A stretch of 64,000 nucleotides of DNA, from NCBI GenBank assembly GCA_907165135.1, contig OU015566.1, forward strand, positions 10,400,157 through 10,464,156, written 5' to 3'. This DNA is from Oikopleura dioica (taxonomy: Eukaryota; Chordata; Appendicularia; Copelata; Oikopleuridae). Made by a program: the position numbers and the translations under genes. How positions within the stretch are numbered: position 1 is the first letter of the stretch; each line of letters starts with the position of its first letter. Below the pieces are notes generated by a model. It did no database searches. It had not been told where the DNA came from and worked only from the letters and a program-made list of their open reading frames with translations. Positions 11,801 to 23,087 of the stretch are shown here, in pieces.

Positions 11801-14004
11801 CGTCCTTGCCGTTGGAGTAGACAACATCTTCATCATCGTCCAGCATCTCCAACGCGATCATGGTTCGAGCAAAGAAACAACTGAGCAGCAAATAGCTAGA
11901 ATTCTTGGAGAAGTAGGACCTTCTATGGCCTTGTCAAGCGGGTCCGAAACTGTAGCATTCTTTATCGGAGCTTTGAGTACAATGCCTGCTGTAAGGTCGT
12001 TTTCGCTTTTTGCTGGAGCTGCGGTTTTATTTGACTTTTGTCTGCAGGTAAGTCAATTGAAAGCTCTCCTTTGGGACCTGAGTTCAGACTAATGCAGTCT
12101 TTAATTCTTAACCCGAGTCCAAAAGTTCGTTTTTAATTGAAAAACAGCGGGTTCATGTGCATTTTGCTAATCCCCTTTTCTTTCAGGTGACGGTCTTTAT
12201 TGCCGTTTTGGCTCTCGACGAGCGACGACGAAAATCAAAGCGTTTGGACATTTTCTGTTGCATTTCGTACAACAATGCCAAAGACCCAGAAAACGACGAA
12301 GGCCTGCTGTACCACATGACAAAGCGTTACTTTTCGCGACTTCTACTCAATTCAATTGCTCGTCCATTCATAATAATCGTATTTTCCTTTATCGCCGCGT
12401 TTTCACTGGCCTCTTTACCTAAACTCCACATTGGCCTTGAGCAGAAGTTGTCCATGCCCGAAGATTCGTATTTGATCGACTACTTCGAGACAATGGCGTC
12501 TAGCCTTGAAGTCGGCGCTCCAGTTTACTTTGTTGTCAAAGACGGAAGCAACTACAATGAGCGAGACGCTCAAAAAGCCCTCTGCGGTGGCGCAGGATGT
12601 AATGACGATTCTCTCCCTTCACTTATCGCTGACGCAGCACAGATTCCAAGCTATTCTACAATAGCCACGCCCGCGATGAACTGGATGGATGATTACTTCG
12701 ATTGGGTCAGCCCTAACTCGCCCTGTTGCAGAGTTTTCAACGAAAACGGAACTTTCTGTGATAGCACAGGTAAACTTTCGTTAACAAACCCAATAAATAT
12801 CGGTTAATTCAGTACCGGATCGTGAAAATATCTGCACTCAGTGTCTTTCGGAGAACAAACGACCATCTGGAGAAGCGTTTGACAGATTCCTGCCGATGTT
12901 CTTGAGCGATATCCCTTCAGCTACTTGCCCAAGAGGAGGCAGTGCTGCATACTCGTCAGCTATTAACATCACTGATGGTCATATTGGTGCATCGTATTTT
13001 ATGACTTATCACACTCCAGCGAGAACATCTGAGGATTTTATTCAATGCATCACTCATGGACGGTATAAAATGTATTTCCATGGCTTTTAAATAAGACTCC
13101 TCTTTAGAAAAATGGCGGTAGAAGCGTCTGACAATCTGAAAAACGCTACCAACTCCGACTCGGCCGAAGTCTTTACCTACTCCGTCTTTTACGTCTTCTA
13201 CGAGCAGTATTTAACCATCGTCAATGATGCCTTCGTCAACCTCTCCGTCTGTATTTTGACTGTGACTCTGATAACGATGATCTTGTTGGGTGTTGCTACA
13301 GGCATTTGTGTGGCGATTACCATTTCGCTGATTATTCTGAATCTTCTTGGGGTCATGGTTGTCTGGGAAATTTCATTAAATGCAATTTCACTTGTCAATC
13401 TTGTCATGGCTACTGGAATCGCGGTCGAGTTCTGCTCGCATATCGCTAGAGCATTCGCCAAAAGGTATTTCTACCTTTCTTTATGATAATTCAAGCAGTG
13501 TTTTTAGTCAACAACAAGGTCGCGTGGCTCGCGCCAGGGATGCTCTTGCTGAGATGGGCTCATCCGTCTTGTCTGGAATCACTTTCACTAAATTCGGAGG
13601 AATCGTCGTTCTAGGATTTTCAAAGACGCAAATCTTCCAAATCTTTTACTTCAGGTTTTCATACACTTAAGCCTTCAATCTGTATAAAAATTGATTTCAG
13701 GATGTACTTGAGTATAGTCGTCCTTGGTGCTCTTCATGGGTTCTTCTTCCTTCCAGTTCTCCTATCTTATATCGGTATGGATAAAGTTTACTTGGTTTGT
13801 ATCTGGCATTTTAAATTTAAGGTCCTACTGGAAGATTAGGGTTTAAAAAGGTCCAAAGCACTCCATCAGAAGATGAAAATTCGGACCAAAGTCCTATTGG
13901 AAATAGCAGAGAAGATATCAGGTAGCTAAGATCTTTCTTGGCCCTTTTCAATCATTGATTTCAGCGTCACTCCTGATGTCACTGACGAGAGATTAATTCA
14001 ATAA
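8868..14004 (+). CDS. NPC1: NPC1 intracellular cholesterol transporter
   Basis: Late endosome/lysosome membrane protein that takes cholesterol from NPC2 and exports it. Exons: up to 9673, 9715-10005, 10353-11533, 11641-12047, 12187-12769, 12813-13062, 13108-13464, 13508-13654, 13701-13774, 13822-13921 and 13965-14004. The N-terminal Cys-rich sterol-binding domain starts at [10 protein letters not shown]. Then come a Pro linker, the first membrane helix ([16 protein letters not shown]), the lumenal domain, the sterol-sensing domain ([32 protein letters not shown]) and RND-type helices. The first coding exon is unclear: the frame is open to 8868, but no clean signal peptide was found, so it may lie in an upstream exon. 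The intron 11534-11640 has GA-AG borders. The end lacks an obvious LLNF-type lysosomal motif. Confidence 0.92.
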
Positions 14005-15131
14005 GTTCAAGTCATTTCACCAACGCATCTTACATTCCGCACACCCACAGTAATACCGTCGAGGTTCTTCAAAAATATATATTTATAAATCCAGTTAATC
14101 AAGTTATACATTTATTCTCAAAAACGCCAAACAGCCGGGCCCTTTAAAATATTCTAGTCTTATTGAACTGTTCATAATTCACTTTTTCAATGCAACTTTT
14201 GAAGCTGTTCCTGCTCAAAGGTAGACCTGTACTTTTAATCTTATTTTTTTCTCATTTTCCTTCATTCTAGCTTTTTTAGAATATAAATAATGATACTCAG
14301 ATATTTAAAAGATATTACTACAAAAGATATACCTTGATACTATATATAAACTCGCTGCACATTTTTTTATTCAAATTATTCAAAAGAAAACTCAACTTAT
14401 GACGTGTTAAACTTCAAGTTAAAACACTGACAAATGCTTCTGTTTGTTTCACATATTTTCTTTCACTAAATGTAAACATAAATAAACTTATAAATAAAAA
14501 ACGAACATCAACGACAGTAGTCAAAGGAAGACTACTGTTGTTCTACATTGTTGTACAATTTTTAAGTTGACAGAGGGAAACGAAATCGCAAATATGGTTA
14601 CTATGTTTTGATGTACTGGCACGTCTGACATTTGGCGGCTACCTTCTGCCCTTTTTGTTAAATTTGAAATCGATGTCGTTAAATCTAGGTCACTAAAACA
14701 CCCTTACGTAAGCCAATTTCTCTAAAATAGAGCTATTTTTGACATTATTCCGTGGATGATCAAATCTTCTTGCCTTTACAGGATACTGTACGGATGTAGC
14801 AGGTCATCCATTGCTATAACAGGAAGGAAAGCTTTGAAAGAGCCATTCTTGGATGTTTTTAGCCTCAGGCATGTCCCCTTGTATCCGAAGTTCCATAGTA
14901 GTTGAGGTGCTTTAACGGGTGGTTTGCTGCCCCCGGCCACGCCATAAAGGTTTCTGATGGACAAAGAAAACCTTCAGATAAAGTTGTAGTCTTACTTGAC
15001 TTGAAAAATCACCAAATCAAACCACTATTCAAAATTTCGTTGGCAGACGAAATCAGATAGGAGATCAACGAAGACTAACTGATTCAACAAACGAAATAGT
15101 CGCTGAGTTAGAAAATTATTTGAGAGAGAAT
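14005..15131. other. Intergenic region after NPC1
   Basis: AT-rich and gene-free to my reading. A 9-bp inverted repeat (ACAGTAGTC...GACTACTGT, 14512-14537) forms a small hairpin. A minus-strand open frame at 14776-14964 has no family support. Confidence 0.5.
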
Positions 15132-16251
15132 ATGAGACTTTTCCAACTTTCGCGACGGCTTTTGTGTCAGAATTTAAAGATAACCAAGCATGTGAGAACT
15201 GTCAAGTCCCAGGGATTTTACTCGGTGAGTCTTTTTTGACCGATTTCTGATTTGTAAATGGACTTAGAAATTCGACAAAGATGGGGACGGGGAAATCTCG
15301 CCCGCTGAATTCAAGAAAATTATGGAATCTTCCGAGTACGGCGATGTTTACAAGCATTTTGACGACGACGGAGACGGAAACATCACCCCAGAAGAACTGA
15401 TTTCCGTAAGTTTCCACCTCGTACTAAAAATAGTATGAAAAAATGCGCTTAGATCTTGGTCAAACTCGGAGAAGTCCCAATGGATCTTGCACTTTACTTC
15501 AACGACATGAGTAGCTCCAGCTCGACAGAATTCGCTGGTGTCGTCAACTTCCTTACGATTTTGACCAATTACTGTAAGTCTTTCAAACAACTAAATTGCA
15601 GGTTCATTACTTTCTATTTTAGGCAGATTTATGAACGGTAAGAGGTGTTTATTTTTAACGGAAATAATAACAAAAAAGAACCTGTGAGTTCCGGTTACTA
15701 AAGACCAACTACTGCACAAGTGACAGTTGTTAGGTGTTAAGAGGGTGTTACCTAACTTTTGGTTGATGCATCACGCACAGTCTATCTAATCTCGAGTAAC
15801 CATGGTCAAAAATGCAACTTCTGCTAATAAACTTTACCTATTTCAGGCTCCATGAAAAACCCCGCAAAAGTGGAACAAGAAGTCCTCCAAGATTTGGAGC
15901 AGTTCGCAGAAGGCAGCGAAACCATCAACAAAGATCAGCTTCAGGACTGGCTCTTCAAAATTCACCCAGAATTCGACGATGACCTTCTTGACGGTGGAAC
16001 GCTATAACACCAAGATTTTAATGAAAGTTTTAGCGCTCGCGGAGGGGGCTGATTTAGACGGTGATGATGAGATCAACTACATTGCTTACGTCCAGCTCGT
16101 CACTCGACAGATCCTCAAACTTCGAAAGGTAAAAGAGAACTTGATCGAGGCTTTTCTTCTCTTACTTCACTTTTCAATGACTGAAAAAATATTCAGTAAG
16201 GTGCCAAAAAGCGTTTACGGTGGCTACAATTTCAAAACAAATCGAGGTTAA
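15132..16251 (+). CDS. EF-hand calcium-binding protein with possible mitochondrial presequence
   Basis: Exons: 15132-15224, 15268-15405, 15453-15573, 15623-15637 (15 nt), 15847-15993 and 16028-16128, with a short last piece. The N-terminus MRLFQLSRRLLCQNLKITKH is basic, amphipathic and lacks acids, like a mitochondrial targeting peptide. Two EF-hand loops follow, DKDGDGEISPAE and DDDGDGNITPEE, and there is a third acidic loop, DLDGDDEINYIAYVQ, near the C-terminus. The length is about 205 aa. The intron after exon 5 is only 34 bp. The final acceptor is ambiguous: TTCAG at about 16198 gives an immediate stop, while TAAG gives a tail ending at 16251. The family is EF-hand; the precise orthologue is unknown. 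Confidence 0.75.
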
Positions 16252-16382
16252 AAATGATTTCGCCACTAAAATTCCTATTTATCCTGTTCAAGTTCAATAA
16301 GTACCAAACAAATACGCCACTTTCTGTTCATTTCATTTTTGCGTGTTTATTAGATAATAAAGAAACTTTCATTCTGCTATTC

Positions 16383-18294
16383 TTATATTCTTGAGGTTCC
16401 CATGTTTTCATCGGTTACCAACTGTACGCTGTTTTCAAAAAATAATCTGTTTGCGAGAATTTCTGCGTGGTCGAAGGCGTTCTTTATAAGATTTTTGCTG
16501 CTAGAATGAATCTCTTTGTCTGTCCACGGTTGAATTTCTTCATTCCAAAGGGTACTAGTGCTCTGTTCTCTTTGATTTCCGCGTTTAAAATAGACAGGGA
16601 CGAAAGATGTTTCCTCGAGTTGCATGGTTTTCTCATTCGCAATGGTCGCATCAGGGTCAATTTCGGCATCGTTTATCAAAGCCTCTGTTCTATCAGATGC
16701 CTTTTCCGAAACTTCACTGCTTTCAACGGACTCAATTCTTTGCCGCTTTTGATTTTGTTGGTTCTCGTTCTCTGTCGACTCCCTAGGCAAAGATCTCTTC
16801 AGAGCATTTTCCGGTATGATGATGTCTTTCTCCACTAGTTCTGAGAACTCGTCGATTTTACATGCATCATCGTCGGAAAGCGTCTTGTCACTTAAGTTTG
16901 AAAGTTCATCTAATTCAGGTAAAGTATCTTCTTCGGGAAAAGAAGTAGCCCAATCTATTGTTTCTTGTCTGAAAACGGTCTTTTTCGTTGACGTTTCCCC
17001 AATCACCTAAATTTCGTCAATGAAAATCTTCGGTTATTTTTTCGTCTTACCGAAAATCCAACTTCTTGACCAAGTAATGGTCTCTCATGAAGTTGGTTTT
17101 TGATCATCTTTACTAACTCATCTGCGTTTTCCTTCGACGGTGGACTTAGCTTCGGAAGATCCGTCAATACCATCGTAAGCGGCAACTGAATTTTTTGACC
17201 ATCTGGATCCTCGACAAGACCACACATTTCAGCCTCATCGTCCAGAAGAATGCCATGAACTCTCCGACACTCTCTTCGAATCGTCTTCCACGATTTGTAT
17301 CCTTTTCCTTCCTCATTGTACTCTTTTACACCTAATACCTTCTTGAAGACACATTCTTTCAAGCTTGGCATGATGTAGCACTTTTGGTCTTTTAGCTTTT
17401 TTCGCTTCTTTCTTGTCGGAAGAATATACTCAGTAAAAATCGATTGCAACCGGATGAATGATACTCTCATCTTTATATCAAGCGTCCCATTGAACTAGAA
17501 AAGGGTTATTATTGAAAAAAATTGTAAAAAAAATACTCACAAGATTAACTTGAGTACAAGCGACCGGTCGCTGTTTTTCAGGAACGTAGTGATAAGAGTA
17601 ACGATGGAAATGAACGTAGTTGAGGAAAAAAAGGTTGTCGTGGAGTTTGATAAACTTCGGAACCAGGTGGAATTGTATCCATAGACAAATGCCTTGTCTG
17701 AGAGTAGCGCTATCTGTCATTCCAGATTTTTTGATCTTCAGACCGAAAACCTTCAAATAATGATGAACAGTCAACTCTAGTTATGAGAGACTTACAGATG
17801 AAACGACAAACATCGTATCCTTGTCGTAGTCTTCTCTTTTCATCGTAAGAATCAGTTCGCCTTTATTTTCGGGTTCCTGATCGTTCTCTTCGTTCGAATT
17901 CGACCATTCATTTCTGTTCAATATACTCTGAGCTGACAACAGACGAGGTCGTCTGCGTGGTTTCACTGGTTTCTCTTTATCAAGGTTACAACTGGCTCTC
18001 AAGTATCTATCTTCGATTTACCGGTATATTGTTAACCCTAACCTTTGTAGGAAATGGTCGGAATAATTCTTCCTTTGCACTCACTGATTATTAATCTGCA
18101 GAGTTCGATGCCCCTGTTGGGCCACGTCATATCTGTAGTCTCAAATTTTTCACTGATCTCTGCAACGCAGGAAATCAAGTCCTTCTCTAACGGAATTTTC
18201 GCTGTTAGACATCTTTTTCAAGTCTCAACGATGCTTTCAAATTGAAAATAACTACATTTGGGACCTTCCTAAATTCATCTCCGTAGTAAGCCAT
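16383..18294 (-). CDS. Uncharacterised multi-exon protein
   Basis: The reading starts at ATG 18294 (MAYYGDEFR). Coding blocks follow at about 18214-18055, 18022-17780, 17774-17552, 17499-17053 and 17006-16383. The reading ends with an acidic Ser/Glu-rich region containing a KRQR-type basic cluster, perhaps a nuclear signal. The central part (TLRQGICLWIQFHLVPKF, YSYHYVPEKQRPVACTQVNL, then TRKKRKKLKDQK) looks folded and basic, but I recognise no family. Junctions are well supported at 17053/17006 and 17552/17499. Two are doubtful. The first intron can be read with GA-AG borders. The one near 17775-17795 would be only about 20-45 bp depending on donor. Treat the 5' half as approximate. Confidence 0.55.
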
Positions 18295-18921
18295 GGAAAA
18301 ATCTCTCAAGTCTCGTGATTCCTGATCGGGAATAGTTTATTCTGAGCTCGATCATTGTCGTAGACTCGATCAGTAGCATTCTAGTAATGGAAAAATTTAT
18401 CGAATAAGTCTTTCAGACGTTTTATCTCTCAATAAGGGCATTTGATCTAGAGAAAATATTTTCACTAATAAATTAAAGGAAATGGTCTTTGTTTTAACAA
18501 CTTTACATTCAAATAAAGTGATTTCTGTATATTAATTTATAAAAATTTATTGCATATATATTGAATAAATAGAGTGCATAATGCAATTTGTAAACATGCA
18601 GAAGGTGTTCTACTGCATCAGTATCGAACGCTTTCGCTGAGTAGTCACCTGATCGAAAATCAATAAGAAGGAGGTTGTCTTCTCTATACGGGCACAGAGC
18701 CGACGCCGGCTCTTTTTCGGAACACGGCTGCGGCGAGAAAGAATAAGAAATACAAGCAGATTAATCAAGCACCTCTTTTTTCGACGCTAAAATGGCCTGA
18801 AACAAGCCAATTACGACAGCTAAGAGCTCGATTTGAATAAGGAAGAGCGGGATAATTGAAGAGACAGAGAATGTTTTCGGACTACGCGTCAATTAAAGAC
18901 AAGTGCACAAGGTAAGCAAAT

Positions 18922-19817
18922 CTAGTTTAGCAAAGTCACATTCCAAGTGATATTCCCGGATCCGATTTTATGAACCGTTATCGACTCCCATCTTCCGACC
19001 GAGACACTTGTCTCATTTGAAATCTCGTATTTTCCTTTTGCGGCTTGTTGAACCACTCTTGCATCAAATCGAACTCCTCCATCTATGAATTAAAATATCC
19101 ACAACATCTTCTAAAGTTTAAGATGTACCTTTATTACGTATCCTAAGTGAAGAAGTTCCTCTATCACTTTTGAGTTCTAGCTCCCAGCCTTGAGCCTGGA
19201 TATTCAGGTCTTGATTACCGGGAAACTAAGATTCAATAATTATAAATAATTTTTGAAAAACCTACCCTAAAATTAACCCGTAGCTGACCCATTGAAATCA
19301 TCTTTAGAATGTTTTTCACGTCACTTTTGAACATAGGACGTCTTAGATCCTCTTCTGTAAAATGGTCGGCTCCGTTCTTCGGTCCAAGGTCTCTGACCAT
19401 CTTTGCGAGTTCAGAATCAGGATTAGGCTGGTTTTCTAGGGATGGAACAATCCCATTTCTATTAGTGGCTGAGTTATCGAGAAGTTGCTTTACCGATAAC
19501 TTAGTATCTTCAAGTTGGGACTGGAGTAGCTGAATGAGTTTGCCCTGCGTTTCAACTTGTCCAAAGATTTGGGTTGTTTGATGTATCTTTTTTTCTAGTT
19601 CAGATGTTCGAGTGATTGATTTCTGTAGTTCAATTTTCGTGGCCAAGTTCGACTTTTCCATCACAGCAACTCTTGCTTGCAAGTTTTCTAACAGTTCAAG
19701 TGATCTGTTATTATCTTCCGGGAACTGCATCCCATCGATGTTTTGATTTTGACGGTCACATCCGCGATAATCACTTAAAAACGACTCGGAGTATACTCCG
19801 GATTCTCGTTCAGACAT
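18922..19817 (-). CDS. Coiled-coil protein, uncharacterised (269 aa)
   Basis: Three exons: 19817-19266, 19225-19129 and 19082-18922, with GT-AG borders and exact frame. Residues ~35-120 have heptad-like Leu/Glu spacing (LELLENLQARVAVMEKSN, LQSQLEDTKLSVKQLL), suggesting a coiled coil. An acidic linker follows, then a C-terminal ~90-aa part with alternating hydrophobic residues (WELELKSDRGTSSLRIRN, SVSVGRWESITVHKIG), likely beta-rich. No family is recognised. It is transcribed away from the SLC7 gene, with only about 140 bp between the two start codons, a likely shared promoter. Confidence 0.6.
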
Positions 19818-19956
19818 TTTTCTCTGCAGTTAAATTAGATGGTTTTGACGAAACTCGAATTTCTGGAGTAAAAAATCAACAAGAAGTGACTTTGTAAAAG
19901 TCAAGCATATTTGAACTTTACGTCAATCTATTCTTCATAACTTCCTAAATCTTTCG
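19818..19956. promoter_or_regulatory. Short divergent promoter region
   Basis: 139 bp separate the minus-strand coiled-coil gene (start 19817) from the plus-strand SLC7 gene (start 19957). Divergent starts imply that both promoters lie here. No specific factor site is claimed. Confidence 0.4.
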
Positions 19957-22881
19957 ATGGTCTCACACTCATTTTGTAGGAAAAAAGACATTTCCCAAGT
20001 CACTGGCTCTGCTGGCGATAAAATCAGCCTCAAGAAACTCCTCACAACCCTGGATTTGACTTCGCTCGGTGTTGGAAGCTGTAATGGAACAGGAATGTAC
20101 GTGGTTGCCGGGCTGATCGCCAAAGAACTCGCTGGTCCGGGTGTCGTCTTTTCGTTTCTCATCGCTGGCTTAGCCTCGCTGCTTTCAGGTTTGTCTATCT
20201 TGCTTATCATCGCTAAGTAATTTGGGCCCCCAATTTGGGGGGATTATTTTCGATACCCAAAAATCATCAGTTTTTCAAATCGCTATTGGCGATCAACTTA
20301 GCATCGATTCAAAATCTTCTTCTGACAGTCCAATTTCCAAATTATGTCAATTTAGGCATCTGTTATGCAGAGTTCGGCGTGCGTGTGCCAAAAACATCTG
20401 GCTCTGCATATACTTACAGTTATGTGACGATAGGCGAGTGTACTGCATTTTTCATCGGTTGGAACTTGATCCTCGAGTATCTTATTGGAACTGCTTCTGG
20501 TGCTTCAGCGCTGAGTTCGATGCTCGACTCGTTGTCTAATCGAGCTATTTCTAAGTGGTCTTTGGAGAATTTGGGAAAACTTCACGGAGTCTGGCAGAGT
20601 CCCGACGAGGAAAGGGCTTGTTTGTCTGTCTATACAGTGGTTGCATTAATCAATTATGCGTAGCGGTGTGAAAGGGTTGTCTTATTTTTCGCAACAGCGA
20701 AAATAGGAAAGCGTACGCATATTTCAAGCCCGAATGAAGGTCTCGTACCCAGACTTGGTCGCCATGGGCATTTGCATGGTAATGGTGATGATCGTTGGAG
20801 CTGGACTGAAGAACTCGATGCTTTTGAACAACCTTCTCAACGCTGCTAACATTGTCGTCTGGGCGGTCATCATGGTTGGAGGCTTGTTTACTCTCAATGC
20901 AGAAAACTGGAACCTGAGTCCTCCAAATGGCACGGATGCTTCCTCAGCTGAGATCAAAAAGTACGGAGATGGTGGATTCTTGCCATACGGCTGGGAAGGT
21001 GTCATGCGAGGAGCAGCAACAGCTTTTTACGCTTATATTGGCTTCGACATCATTGCAACTACTGGAGAAGAGTGCAAAAAGGAACCGAGTTGAAGATTTT
21101 TTTTAAATAAGGAGCTTGGTTTATCTTTTATTGGGGCGTCCTAAATACTGTTTTATGGGCGCACTGACAGTAAAATAGTTTACAACTCGGTGCAAGCCAC
21201 ATAAATCGATTCCGAAGGCGATTGTTTCCTCGCTAGTCATCTGTTTAGTGGTGAGTTTAGCAGTTTTGTATTTGATGAGCTTAAAACCGTAAACATCAAA
21301 TTGTATCGAAAAATAAATTTCTTATAAATCTACGAACTTTTGACGATTTTTACGTATTGACAACGTTCTTCTGATTGTTATGATTCTGTTTTTCTAGTGC
21401 TACATCTCCACCGCCATGATGCTAACTCTGGTCGACAAATACTGGGAAATCGACTCAGAAGCTCCCTTGACCGAAATGTTTGACCGCTGTGAAGGAGATA
21501 CGTGCCACCCATTTATGAAAAAGGTAAAAACAGTCACTGGTGATTAGGCTAACTCCTCTTTGTCTTTAGGCTAAATATTTGATCAGTGTGGGTTCATTTT
21601 GTGCCCTAACTGCTTCACTTCTTGGATCGTTGTTTCCCATGCCACGAATTATTTACGCGATGGCGTCTGATGGCTTGCTCTTTCACTTCTTGAGCGTTAT
21701 CTTTCCCCCAACTGGTTTGTACTAGCGTAATGAATAAATAATTATCGAAATAAGGAACACCCTTGATTGCAACTATCATCGCCGGATTGTTCGCATCAGT
21801 TCTGGCGTTGGTCGTGTCTCTTCGAGATCTGATAGAAATGATGTCCATCGGAACACTTTTGGCTTATACACTCGTGGCAGTCTCGGTTCTTGTTCTGAGA
21901 TACCAACCAACTATTACCTTGGACAGAAGTTTGGCCGATGAAGATGACGAAGAGTATCAACAGGTACGTTTTTATGACATCAATTCTTGTGACAATCTTT
22001 CTAGAGAGAAGCAAACAGAGCATTTGATATGGACGATCGCTCTGTTCTCGTTGAGGACTCTCGCCCGACACCTGGTTACGGAACTGTAGTTGAAGGAGAA
22101 GAGCCACCACCGAGAAAACCATGCTTCCTCGACCCACTGACAGATCGCCTTGCTCCAGCTATTCATTTCGGAAAAGTAACATTCGGTCTTCCAGTGGAGA
22201 CTGACAAGCCCACGGAAGAAACAGGAAAAATTGCTTACAAGAAAGTCATTCACTTCGGTTCGTACTCTTCCTTGATTTCTAAGAACTAATTTTTTCCAAA
22301 GTTATTTACACTTTTATTTACAACGTGTTTCATGTTGTGAAGCTTCCATTTTGGATGAAAGCAGTTGGCTTTCTTCCTTCCACTGCGGTGCTGCTTTACT
22401 TGATGCTCAAAATTGCTCAGCTTCCACCTAACAGGTTAATTTTACCTCGCCAACGGGTTTCAACACTGTCTTTAGGACAAAACTTCCCTTCATGGTTCCT
22501 TTTGTTCCCCTCCTGCCTATGTCAGCTATTCTCGCAAACATCTTTCTGATGTGCAGACTTTCAACTCTTACGTGGATACGATTCACCATTTGGTGCATTA
22601 TCGGTGAGTTTTCTCTGTCCATATAATATGGACCATATTATCATTCTTGCTAATTTTAATATTTAGGCGCTGTTATTTATTTTGGATACGGAATGAGGTT
22701 TTCTAATTTGGAGCTGCGAGCTCATCAGCCCGCCACTTATAAAGTTGGACTTGACCTGGATTCTGACTTTGATCCTAATTTCCAGACACAGGTAATCATC
22801 GACTATCAAAGAGTTGACTCAATTCTTCATTAGCCAAAGACGAAGAAGGGTGGTTACTCGGAGTTCCACAACGAGGAATAA
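19957..22881 (+). CDS. SLC7A: Cationic amino-acid transporter (SLC7A1-4 type)
   Basis: Plasma-membrane or organellar permease of the APC superfamily. Exons: 19957-20188, 20356-~20609, ~20712-21081, 21197-21250, 21398-21523, 21570-21714, 21755-21963, 22005-22257, 22302-22434, 22476-22603, 22667-22791 and 22834-22881. Landmarks are [95 protein letters not shown] and VLVLRYQP, all in CAT order. The intron 21082-21196 has GA-AG borders and joins TTGEECKK to [10 protein letters not shown] exactly as in the family. The junction near 20609-20712 is ambiguous and may also be GA-AG. The SLC7A1-4 member cannot be chosen by eye. Confidence 0.9.
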
Positions 22882-23087
22882 CTTCTGTATCATTTTGTAT
22901 TTCAACAACTGTACCAAGACCTTGTCGATGCCATATTTTTCGTATCATATCCATACTCTAGTTTAATATCCATATTATATTATTATTTGAAGTTCTCAAT
23001 CACTGCTCGCTACAATCATCTTCAATCGGTGAAGTGCAATAAAACTGATTAAAAATCTCAAAACCATCTTTTCATTCAAACAAGTGT

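Noticed and set aside
16467-16838. Plus-strand 123-codon ORF
   Set aside because: Opposite strand of the minus-strand gene's acidic C-terminal exon, which has consistent splice joins.
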